The position numbers and the translations under genes are program-made. From contig BCJX01000001.1 in assembly GCA_001600415.1 (NCBI GenBank), forward strand, positions 1,735,676-1,799,675: a DNA stretch of 64,000 nucleotides, given 5' to 3'. The notes under the pieces were generated by a model. The model searched no databases. It had not been told where the DNA came from and saw nothing but the letters and a program-made list of their open reading frames with translations. Origin of the DNA: Pascua guehoae (lineage: Eukaryota > Basidiomycota > Tremellomycetes > Trichosporonales > Trichosporonaceae). The stretch's first letter is position 1, and each line of letters starts with the position of its first letter. Positions 35,843 through 46,358 of the stretch are shown here, piece after piece.

Positions 35843-36986
35843 CTACTTGTTGAAGCCCATGCGGATCGGCGGTGGTGGCGGTGGTGCGGCTGCAGGGTAC
35901 GCCTGCTGCTGCGGGTACCCCCCGTTGGCGTACCCCTGGTACGTCTCGTATCCCTCGTACCCGGGGTACGCTTGTGGGTAACCCGTGGGTGCTGCCGCGG
36001 CGTATCCCTGCTGTGCGTCGGCGCCGTACACTGGCATGCCCGGGGGTGGTGGCGGCATGCCAATGACATTATTCGGCGCAAACCCAGCAGGAATAGGAGG
36101 TGGTGCGCCTGGAATTGCCGGGGGAGCCGCGGGGGCGACGGCAGGTGGCGGGGTGTACGTTGCGGCAGCCGACGCAAAGACGTTGGCGCCAGGCATGCGC
36201 TTCTTGGCTTGGCCGGCGAGCATGCGCTCGGCCTCGGAGCCGTGCCGCTCGCCCTTGCCGTCCTTCTTGAACGCGTACTGCACCGATACCTGCTTGCCGC
36301 CGAGGAACTGGCCGTTCATGTTTTCAATGGCCATGTCGGCCGCGTCAAAGTCGTGGAAGTTGACAAAGCCATAGCCCTTGGACTCGCCCGTCGATGGATC
36401 GCGCGCAATCTGGACCACGTGTCAGTGTGCGGCTCTTTCGTAGATGGTGTAGACGCACCTTTGGATGCTCTGCAACAGCGCCAAACGTCGCAAACGTGTC
36501 GTACAGCGACTGCTCGTCGACGGCGGTATCGAGGTTGCCCACAAACAAGTTTGCACCGACGTCGAGCTGCTTCTTGTCGTACGACGCCTTGTTGACGCGG
36601 ATCGGCTTGCCAAAGAGCTTGATCTGGTTCATAATCTTGACCGCATAGTCGGCGTCTTCTTCAGACAGAAACTCGCAGAACCCAAAGCCCTGGTGCGCCA
36701 TCGAGATGCGGTCCTTGGGGAGGAAGACGTTGGCTGCGGGGTTAGAAGGTGGTCCCGCACGTCGGCGGCAATCAGCGACGTACAGACAGGTCCGGCTTGG
36801 CTGCAGTGTCAGTTGACGCACAACAACAGCGCATTTTACAACTCACAGCATGAGCTCCCATATCAACGCGTCGGTACACCGCTCATCGAGGTTACCCTTC
36901 ATTGTCAGCGCCAGCGGCTCGCAATGAGTACTCACCAAGTACACGGTCGCCTCCTGATTCCTGTCCTGCTCGGGCTTGTTCTGCAT
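35843..36986 (-). CDS. HSH49: SF3b subunit 4 (SF3b49/Hsh49), splicing factor
   Basis: An RNA-binding component of U2 snRNP SF3b, which contacts the pre-mRNA upstream of the branch site. The ATG at 36,986 gives [20 protein letters not shown], the start of RRM1, continued over short introns as [23 protein letters not shown]2 is [20 protein letters not shown] (RNP2) and [20 protein letters not shown] (RNP1). Between RRM2 and the tail is the family motif [26 protein letters not shown] (read in two pieces). The C-terminal 110 residues are rich in Pro, Gly and Tyr and end MGFNK. All introns are short. The stop lies 96 nt from the DSS1 stop, so the two genes converge closely. Confidence 0.95.
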
Positions 36987-37280
36987 CGCGATTGTCGGCT
37001 CTTATCAGACTGCTTGGGTCGTGAAAATGCCGAAAGTACGTTGGTTGTTTTGCAATGTTGTGGATGGAGGACACGAAAGAGCGCGTTTGAGTGATCGGTG
37101 AGTTAGTCGTTCAGAGAAACATCCATCTTTGGCGGCGGCAACGGAAGCAAATCCATCCATCCATCACCCTGGTGGCAACACCACAAGAGCCAAACGTATG
37201 TACAACACCCATCCTGTTACGAGTTTCTGGTGTCCATCTCGCCATGCTCGACATTTGCAATACTGAAGCCATATGCATAG

Positions 37281-38536
37281 CTATGTGAAGCGAATAATCA
37301 TGTACGTCCAGACGAACAGGAGCATGACAAGAACTACAATGCCAAGGGTCAAGCAAGTCGTGCTTCGTCCCTTCGTGGAAACCTTGGAGAGATGGCCCTT
37401 CGAGTCCTGGGTGTCCGAAAGGTTCTCTGTTGGGTCAGTTTGACATCGCCGATGCTATACCCACTTTCCAAAGTATCTTGTGAGCCCTGCAGGAGTGCCT
37501 TCTCCTCCTCGAGCGAGTTGGCAAAGTGCATCGCATTGAGTTTGAGACGGTGCGACATCTGGCGAGATCAGCACCTTTCCTTATCTGGCCCACTTACGTC
37601 TGCAAGCTGTCCGCCAAGCTCTTCATGCAGCTGCGATGAGCCGATGACATTCGACGCTCCGCCCATGAGGCGGTTCCGCATTCCCTCCTGGTCCATGGGG
37701 CTTGATTTCTCAGTGGTCTTCTGAACCTTCAGAGGAAGAAGGCCCGCCTCCCCACCCTGACTGTCCTCACGGGCACGCTTGGCAAAGTAGTCGCCCGTGT
37801 TGAACTCGGCACCACCTGCGGGCGGCACAAAGGGGGAGAGTGGGGTGACAGCTGCCGCGCCGATGATACCCAGCCCCGGAGAGGAAGGTGCCTTCGGGAG
37901 AGGCGGGGAAGGAAGGTCTGCAAGGAGTGAATCTACGTCGCCCTCATCGAGTGTCGCCTCCACAGAGTCCTCGAGTAGAGCGGGAACCGCAGACGGGAGA
38001 GGCTTGGGGAACTCGATAAATGGGAGACCTGTTGGTGGTGCTGGAGCCTTTGTTTGCTGCCGAGTGTAAGCCACAGAACTCGCGTCGTGAAGCTTGCATA
38101 CCTTGGCCACTGCCTGCACATGCACCTCAACATTTGAGAGAACGCCGTCAAGACCGTCCAGTGTCGACGATGTATTAGAAGACCTGACGTCAGCTGAGGA
38201 TACTTTGACGATGTGACACAGCTCACTGTTCATTCTCTCGGCTCAATGCGAACAGCAGCGCGCGGGCGTACAGGACCGTCTGGAGGTCAGTAACAACTAG
38301 AATATTATACGCACCTCCCAAGTTTTCTGGATCTCAAGCCAGCTGGATCCCGTCTTCTCTTCATCGGCGCGCTCGACACGCAGCTTGTCGAGTGCTCGGA
38401 CCAGACGTGTCAGGTTGACGACTCCGTGGCGCGAACTGGCTGCAGAGCGTGCAGACTGCACCACAGAGTGCGACGGGTCCATGGAAAGGAGCGACAGAGC
38501 AGTGACTGTTCGTGGTGTAACCATTGTTGTGACCAT
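37281..38536 (-). CDS. USE1: Use1-like SNARE (Golgi-to-ER retrograde transport)
   Basis: A tail-anchored SNARE of the Use1/Slt1 family, which works with Ufe1, Sec20 and Sec22 in COPI vesicle fusion at the ER. The start is the ATG at 38,536 (MVTTMVTPRT; a second in-frame ATG is at 38,524). The N-terminal helical part has VNLTRLVRALDKLRVERADE. A low-complexity Pro/Ser middle follows. The SNARE helix is near 37,570-37,450: SSQLHEELGGQLADMSHRLK, then LNAMHFANSLEEEKALLQGS. The C-terminal membrane anchor is CLTLGIVVLVMLLFVWTYMI followed only by a few residues, as in tail-anchored proteins. Four or so short introns divide the gene. The match rests on overall architecture and the SNARE/anchor ending. 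Confidence 0.82.
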
Positions 38537-38988
38537 GCTGATACGGTGACAGTGCGACGGTGATTGTGGGTGAAGGAGAGTAGTGTGCTAGTTAGTTGTC
38601 GTGGTAGTAGTGTGCTCGTGCATGGATGGCTCTTGTCGTCCATCGCCGTGGCCATGACGCTCGCTTTCATTGCAGAGTGGGTGGGTGGCGCAGGGAGCGG
38701 TGGAGGTGTCCAGCGCCACATGATTTTGATTCCGCGGCAATTCCAGACAACTCGTGTTGGGTCGGTCGTCACGCACCCACTGTCCAACACTTGCACCTCA
38801 CACTCCTCACCTCGACTTCCATCTTATCGCCCAACAACCACTGCTCGCGCATCAATATCAACAACAGAGGCGCTCAGCAGGAGCAAAGTAACCCATCTGC
38901 GCCGTTTTCCGTGCATATATCCGACCCCGCACTCTCGAGCTATGAGCCGCCGCCAGGCATAAACGACCAGGAGTGGAGGTAGTCCACC
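38537..38988. promoter_or_regulatory. Divergent promoter: USE1 / SWR1
   Basis: About 450 nt shared by two divergent genes. It contains CT-rich stretches 5' of SWR1 (38,790-38,850). No TATA box or repeat was recognised. Confidence 0.5.
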
Positions 38989-41900
38989 ATGGTGTCCAAG
39001 TCGCGTTCGAAGCGCACGTCGTCTTCTCGCCGCCAGTCCCAGGCGGGCGCGGCGGGTACGAATGCACGGGATGGTGGCAGCGTATCCGCCAATGCGGAAG
39101 GGGCGGCTCCTGCAGCTCCACCAGCTGCACCGGCCACCCCCGCTACCCCGTCGACGCGTACGGGGCGCACGTCGCGTCCGGCGGGTCGCGCTCTCGGTGC
39201 AAACGCGCGCCACATTACGAAAGAAGAGATGGAGCGGATACACCACAAGCTCGGCCCAGAGGGCACAAGTGCCCGACGCGAGGAGCTCGTGCGCGACCGT
39301 GAATCCCAGCTTCGCGCCATTGTCGAAGAACACGACATGGCCGTCAAGGAGAAGTTCCATCTGGAGCGTTACATCAGCATTCTGGAAGGATGGGATCCCG
39401 TCGACGCGAAGGAGGAAAACTCGCCCGTGTTTCTCGAGGTGTGCATCTTGTTTACCCGTCTGGACGCGACTGCTAACGCCACACACAGTACAAGAACGAC
39501 AACTACAATCTCCTTAGCCTCATCCCTTCGAGCGTGACAATGCTGGGCGTTGCGGGCGGCGGCGCGGGCCCATCGCGATGGCGTGCAGCAGGTCCGTCAC
39601 GTACCACGCGCCGTCAGCTACAGGAGAAGTCGCAGGCAGTGGGACACGTCACGTCCATCGGTGGCGAGTCCAAGGCGTCTGGCAAGGGGAAAGGCAAAGC
39701 CGTTGCCGAACGTGAAGCGTCCAGTACTTCTCCTAACAAGGGCAAACGCAAAGCAGGCGACGTTGAGCCGTCACCTCCTGCGTCCTCGACAAAAGGAAGG
39801 TCTGCGGAACCCGAGGCACCTCCAAGCAAGAGGAAAGGCAAAGCGGCCGAGCGAGGAGCAAGCGCTACTCCGTCGGCAGGCAAGGGACCGGCCAGGTCAA
39901 CACGAAAGTCGGCCAGAGACGACATGCCCCCACCGCCACCACCACCACCAAAGGGCAGGAAGAGTCGACGCGTTACGATTCACGAGTCGGCTGCAGCGGC
40001 TGATGAGCCAGAGCAGAGCGCCGAGTTGACACCAGAAGAGCCTGTTGCCAAGGGCAAGAAGCGTACGCGACAGTCCCTTCCCAACCTCCCCGTCAAGAAG
40101 GCAAGGGCACTGCGCGACGCCGACAAGTCGACAGCCTCATCACCCGCGTCATCACCTGCCCCGGCGTCGACTTCGGCCACACCGGCTCGTACGCCTTCCC
40201 CGTCCCCGACGCCAGCTCCTCCCCTTCCCTCGTTCGCCAATGTTCCCTTCCCACCCCCTCCTAACCGCCCTCCCTTTCGCCCCAAGGTTACCCACGTCTT
40301 TTACACGGACCCAAGCCAAAAGCCACCAGAACAAAAGTACGGCGGCGATCTCCGGCCCATTCTCGAGTCGTACATCCACATCGAAGACACTGGTCCACCT
40401 GTGGACCTCAAGACACTCGAGCAGCGCGCGGCGCGCGAGGGTTACATTCGCAATCGCGTCAACTATCTGCAACAACAGGGGCGTCTCCTCAGCCTACTGG
40501 ACGAGGATTACGAGAAGCCTGTACCAAAGGAGCGAGACAGGGCCCACCAGAGGAAGCAGCCAACGGGACCGCCACCACGACAGACCGACTATCAGGACTC
40601 GCTCATGGCACACATGGTGCAGGTCCGCAATGCGATGGTCAACGAAGCCAAGATAAAGCCTCAAGTCTGCCGGCGAATCGCCCGTATGATCCAGCTCTAT
40701 TGGGAGCACATTGAGAACAAGGACGAGCGGGAGCGACTAGCCCAGGAGCGCGAGCTCAAGCAAAGAGGCAAAGAGGTCGTAAAGGCTATCCGCAAGCGTT
40801 GGGCTCTGGCTGTCAAGGTGAGCTCATGTTGAAGAGTGTTAGCTGATGACCAGATTGTGCGGGCCAGAATACTCGCGGCGCAGAAACTTGAGCAGGACCG
40901 CCTCGGCAAGGAGCATCTTCAGAATATGCTGCAGCGTAGCACGGGCCTGCTGGAGGCGCAGCGCGATGACATTGTGGGCCGCGAAAATGACGAAGAGAGT
41001 GAGACTGGCTCGGATGCCACGGACGACGTCTCTGCGGCGGAGGATAGCGAAGCAGAACGCGAGGGAGAGGAAGGGGGCGATGAGGGTGGAGAGGAGGCTG
41101 GCGAGGAGGTCGGCGAGGAAGTGGAGGACGGGGACGATGAGGAGGGTGACAGTTCCGAGGCGTCCGACAGCGACAGTGAGAGCGTCCAAGAGGCGGTCGA
41201 CTTTCGCGCTGCCCTTGGCTTCGACTCGATTCCTGCCGACGATTTGCCAGCGGTGGATGAAGGTGGTGAGAACGATATGGTTGAAGAATCGGGTGTAAAA
41301 GATCCTGAAGACGGACCACAACAACCGACTGAGGCTGTTATCTCCGTGGCCGCTTCAGAGGACGCACAACCAATACCGCCTTCATCTTCTACCGACATCT
41401 CGAAAGAGGCACCGCTTGTCTCCTCGGGTGAATCGCCCTCTGCTCCCCCAACATTACCTATGGCTTCAGTCGTTGAGGAGAGGCCCGCTCCCGAGGGCGA
41501 CGCTCCTGACGACAATGCCGCCACGGTGCCGATGGATGTTGACGAGACGGCCCCTCCCAACGGCATTGAGATGGACACAGCTTTCGAAGTTGCAGCTCCG
41601 GCTACCGAACCCACGGGCTCCACAGCCGACGACGATGACATGCCACCTCCACGCTCACGCTCCCGTCGCATCGCCAAGAGGCAACGCGCATTGGCGGCGG
41701 CCTCTGAAACTCCCGACCCAGACGCGAACGATGTCGAGTTTGCGGCTGCCGACGCCAGCGACTTGGATGACCAGGACGCCCAGCTGGACGTGGAGATGGA
41801 GGCAGAAGGGGCAGCCGGTGCCGACAGTGAGGATGAGGGGCTGCTCGCGGACGCAAACATGCCGATCGAGGAGTTGCTGAAGCGCTATGGCTACCATATG

Positions 41901-44900
41901 CCTGGCGCCGATTCCTCTGATGAGGAGGCGGAAGGGAATGGAGAGGAAACCCGCGAGGAGAACGGCGGAGACGTCGACGTTACTGCCGACCCAAACGCAG
42001 AGGCCGACATCCCATCTTCTGAGCTCAAGGAAGATGTGGAAGCTACCGAAGATATTGTTGTCGACGAGACTTCAGCAGCAGCTGTGGCAGACGTGGAGCT
42101 TCCTTTGTCTGGTATCACCGAGGAGCTCGCTCCGTCCGCCAATGGTGTTCAGAACGGCACCGAAGTGCCTACCACCGACGTACCTGCCACCGGCGTACCT
42201 ACCACCGACGCACCCATCACCGACAATGCCAGCCCACTCGAGACTCCAGCCGACCAGTCCCTCACCGACGAGGCTCTCGCAAGGCGTGACCCGTCCCCGC
42301 CTGCCCTCATCGTAGAGGGTAAACGTCAACGACGAGTTCGGTCTGTTTGGACGCCCCCAGAAGCCCCTCAGCACTTGTCGTCGTCTCGACCAAAGAAGCC
42401 CAAGATTAAAGTGGTCAAGTCTGAAACCGAACCTGTACCCGAGCCCGAGACCGAGTCTGATCACTCTGTGGAGTTGACCCCGGAACCCTCCAGTGAGGAA
42501 GAGGAGGAAGAGGACGAGGTTGAGATGGCTTCTGCTCCCGAGGACCCAGAGGCGCCTCGGATCAAGCCTCCGTTCCTTCTGCGTGGTACTCTCCGCCCGT
42601 ATCAACACGCGGGTCTTGAGTGGCTTGCCAGCCTCTACTCGAACAACATGAACGGTATTCTGGCCGACGAGATGGGCCTAGGGTGAGTCGGAGCCGATGA
42701 CAAGGACATCACAGCTTACATCGCAGCAAAACAATCCAGACGATCGCTCTCCTTGGCCACCTGGCATGCGACCGCGGTGTGTGGGGCCAGCACCTGATCA
42801 TTGTTCCGACATCGGTCATTCTCAACTGGGAAATGGAGTTCAAAAAGTTCCTCCCGGGCATGAAGGTGCTCACGTACTACGGCAACCAAAAGGAGCGCAA
42901 GGAGAAGCGTGTCGGGTGGCACACCGAGAACGCATGGCAGGTTTGCATTACATCATACCAGATTGTTCTTGCCGACCAGCACATCTTCCGGCGCAAGAAC
43001 TGGGTGTACATGATCCTGGACGAGGCGCACAACATTAAAAACTTTCGAAGCCAGCGGTGGCAGACGCTCCTGGGTTTCAAGACCCAACGACGACTACTCC
43101 TCACGGGCACGCCACTGCAAAACAACCTCATGGAGCTGTGGAGTCTGCTCTACTTTCTCATGCCCAACGGTATTACGGCAGACGCAACGGCTGTTGTCGG
43201 GTTCGCCAACCACAAGGAGTTTATGGAATGGTTCTCCAACCCCATGGACAAGGCGGTCGAGTCTGGCGAGACGCTCGATGACGACATGATCGAGACCGTG
43301 TCCAAGCTCCACACGCTGTTGCGACCGTTCATCCTCCGGCGCCTCAAGTCTGAAGTCGAGACCCAGCTGCCCGGCAAGTTTGAACACGTCGTCTACTGCC
43401 GCCTCTCGAAGCGACAACGGTTCCTCTATGACGAGTTCATGTCACGCGCATCAACCCGCCAGGCTCTTACATCCGGTGGCTACCTTGGCGTCATGAACAC
43501 GCTCATGCAGCTACGCAAGGTATGCAACCACCCGGACTTGTTCGAGGTGCGGCCTGTGCGTACCAGTTTTGCAATGGACCGCGGTGTTGCCAGCGACTTT
43601 GAGCCTGCCGAGCTGCTCCTCCGCAAACGCCTACTCGAGGATGAGGACGAGCGCGTCGACTTTGTCGACTTGAAGCTCGTGGTTACGGCGAATGAGAGTG
43701 AATCTGCCTGGGTGTCGTCGATGCGGAACCGTCTTGACGCGAGCGACAAACTACCGTACGCAATCGAGCCGGTGAAGAAGGGCCGTGGTCCCAAGCCCGA
43801 CACTCGTACACTGGTGGGCTGGACCAAGTACCGAACACACTTGGAGTATGAGGCCACGGTGGCACGCTGGCGTGCGCTGCGAGACATCAACCGCCGTCGA
43901 TGCCAGTCTGGGCCGATTTATGGCAGGACTACGTTGGCAATGCTGTCCGATCTTCCACACCATCTACTCCCGCAAAGCGTCGCCACACGACGCGGCATCG
44001 ACCTCCTTGGCGAGCACGCGCCGCCTGCTTCACGACTGGTGCACTCGTTTGCCGAACGCGTGCGGCTGATGGAGCCGTTGATTGACCGCTTTGCCGTTAT
44101 CCCCCCCAATGTCGTCGCGAGTGATGTAGTCCGACACGCTGTCCCAGGCATCGCTCCGGAGCAGTATCCCGAGCTCCAGGATCCCGAGTTTGACTCTCTG
44201 CACGCTCCGACGGTTCGCCTGCAGATTGCCTTCCCCGACTCGAGTCTTTTGCAGTACGACTGCGGCAAGCTGCAAAAGCTTGCCGAAATGCTGCGCGACC
44301 TCAAGGCGGACGGGCACCGCGTCCTCATCTTCACGCAGATGACCCGCGTGCTTGACATTCTGGAAATGTTCCTCTCGTACAGCGGCCACCGATACCTGCG
44401 TCTGGACGGCAGCACCAAGATTGAGGACCGACAGGTCCTGACGGAGCGGTTCAACTCTGACTCGCGCATCTTTTGCTTTATCGCGTCGTCACGCTCTGGC
44501 GGCGTTGGTATCAACCTGACTGGTGCGGACACGGTCTTCTTCTACGACTCGGACTGGAACCCGTCCATGGATCGGCAGTGCATGGACCGTGCGCACCGTA
44601 TCGGCCAGACTCGCACTGTCAACGTCTACCGACTGGTGTCGTCGCATACCGTCGAGGAGAATATGCTCAAGAAGGCAAACCAGAAGCGGCTGCTGGACCG
44701 AGTCGTGATTCAAGACGGCGACTTTACGACTGAATTCTTTGGCCAGGTCGGGTGGCGCGACATGCTCGACGACAGCATGGTTGTACCGGCCGAGGGCGAG
44801 GTGGAGGATCGCATCGAGGACGTCCAGTTCGAGGAGCAGGTGGACGAGGACGAAGGCGAGGCCGCGGCACGCGCGGGCAAGGAGCGCGAGTTTGCCCTCG

Positions 44901-45250
44901 CTCTCGCCGAGGTGGAAGACGAAGAGGACGCGGCTGCGGCGCGCGTCGCGCAGGGCGAGGGCGAGATGGACTTTTCAGAGTTTGTCGATGACTCGGCCGC
45001 CCGCAAAGGCAAGGCCAAGGCCAAGGGGGCTACGACTGCGTCTGGTGGTGTGGACACGCCTGCTCCAACCGCCTCGGTGACGCCGGCACCTCTCGGGGTC
45101 AGTCGCCTCGGCACCGACACGGGGACGGGTACGCCAACGCCCGCGCCCCAGGATGAAGAAGACGAGTACGATGAGGACGAGCCGGGGTCCATCGACGACT
45201 ACATGCTCGCCTTTATGGAGTGGCATTATGCGACTTTTGCGTCGTTCTGA
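38989..45250 (+). CDS. SWR1: Swr1, ATPase of the H2A.Z-exchange complex
   Basis: The catalytic subunit of SWR1-C, an INO80-family remodeller that swaps H2A for H2A.Z. The ATG at 38,989 gives [16 protein letters not shown] disordered basic N-terminus leads to the HSA region (about 40,590-40,830, [20 protein letters not shown]). A very long acidic stretch (about 40,950-42,530) is the type that binds H2A.Z-H2B. The Snf2 ATPase follows: [19 protein letters not shown], the Walker A motif [15 protein letters not shown] (split by an intron at 42,683-42,726), [11 protein letters not shown], and [21 protein letters not shown] long family-type insertion (about 43,560-44,200) separates the lobes. The second lobe carries [48 protein letters not shown] and [18 protein letters not shown]. 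The long insertion and HSA assign it to Swr1 rather than a CHD or SNF2 protein. Few introns are present. Confidence 0.95.
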
Positions 45251-45545
45251 GCGTAGCATATACCACATGTATGTTTGTATTTCCCGCTAGTGACATGTAT
45301 GCCATCAAGCAGAAGTGTAGGATCATGGGCAAAGGGGGCTTGTTGTCGTTCGTTGTATGTGGCCTGCCAAGGAACCCGCCAGCGGTGAGAGGGTTCGGCT
45401 CCGGACTTGAGTACTGGCCAGTCTAGCAGATAGGTTGTCATGGCAAGGTACAATGAACCAGTAGACCTTGCAATGAACCAAATCTGCATCAGAAGCAAGA
45501 GGAGCCAAACAAAGTGCCAAAAGTGTCAGAAAGTCAAAAAAATTC

Positions 45546-45630
45546 TCTCTGTCGGAGAGTCGAACTCCGCTCTCCCGCGCATTTAATTACTAAATGACAA
45601 GCGAGCATACTAACCGATATACGAACAGAG
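45546..45630 (-). tRNA. tRNA-Asp (GUC) with 15-nt intron
   Basis: Read on the minus strand from 45,630. The acceptor stem CTCTGTT pairs with GACAGAG (one G-U). The D arm contains TCGGTTAG. The anticodon stem CTCGC/GCGGG encloses a loop TTGTCAC interrupted after the base 3' of the anticodon by a 15-nt intron (45,594-45,580). The T arm is CGGAG-TTCGACT-CTCCG. The discriminator base is A. A T7 run follows within 10 nt, a Pol III terminator. Anticodon GTC is at 45,598-45,596. The D arm is short and the acceptor stem differs from the usual fungal tRNA-Asp, so the isotype call rests mainly on the anticodon and arm layout. Confidence 0.82.
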
Positions 45631-45887
45631 ATATTGAAATATACTAAAGTGGTCATTGCCTGGCCTATCAGCCATCGCTCCATTATCGCACTCAAACTCG
45701 TCTTGTCACCGAGGCCACCGAGGCTTGCTCAGTCTCGGCTACTTGGGGCTGCTGACACTGGAACACCTATAGCTCTACAGTCGTCGCTGCCAAGCGGTCG
45801 TACTTATCCGTCGGCATGCAAGACACATCGAGCTGGAGCATCTCAGCCCTCGGCTGCCATCGGTACTGAGCGGTGCCTCGGCGTTGG

Positions 45888-45904
45888 CCGCGGCTTAGCC
45901 GCGG
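45888..45904. repeat. GC-rich hairpin
   Basis: CCGCGGC-TTA-GCCGCGG: 7-bp arms and 3-nt loop, about 260 nt 5' of the tRNA on the tRNA's upstream side. Confidence 0.7.
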
Positions 45905-45944
45905 GTCTGTATCCAACGAGAGGCACGCGGGTCGGGACCCAAGT

Positions 45945-45969
45945 GTTGTATATCAACCAGATATACAAC
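45945..45969. repeat. AT-rich hairpin
   Basis: GTTGTATAT, a 7-nt loop, and ATATACAAC: 9-bp perfect arms. It lies 40 nt from the GC-rich hairpin. Function unknown. Confidence 0.7.
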
Positions 45970-46271
45970 CGGGATCCGGACCTGGGCACTCGCTAGGCGC
46001 TGAGGCTGTCACCTGACACTCGAGCATGCCCCATGGGGCCGATAAGACTGGGGATCTGGGGCCCTGGCGTTCTCGTTCCAGTTCCAGTTCCAGGCCAGCG
46101 AGCCCAGGCGGGACGCGGCGCGCAGCAATGCGCATGTGTCGTGTCGCGTCTCGAGGCGAGCCAGGAGGGGCCGAAGGGAGCCGAAGGCACAGTGACACAC
46201 TCGAAGCCGGGTGGTCGTGGTGGTGCCATGTCAATGCCCAGGTCTCGACCCGTTCCCACGCTCTGGGGATG

Positions 46272-46277
46272 TATAAG
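46272..46277 (+). promoter_or_regulatory. TATA-like element of deacetylase gene
   Basis: TATAAG lies 82-87 nt before the ATG at 46,359, a plausible distance for a core promoter. Confidence 0.4.
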
Positions 46278-46358
46278 AGCGTGTTGAGGACTGATCCTGG
46301 GGAGGTTGTAGCTCCTCGTCGGGTCGACTCTACATTCTATCCATCACTAAGAAGCACA

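Larger units (their letters stand above)
45251..46358. other. Intergenic region with tRNA gene and hairpins
   Basis: Between the SWR1 stop and the deacetylase start. It contains the tRNA-Asp gene, two short hairpins (45,888-45,904 and 45,945-45,969) and a TATA-like element near 46,272. No further gene was recognised. Confidence 0.6.

Noticed and set aside
40919..41860. Ser-rich open frame opposite the acidic part of SWR1
   Set aside because: The Ser/Thr-rich composition comes from the complement of GAG/GAC codons of the acidic tract.
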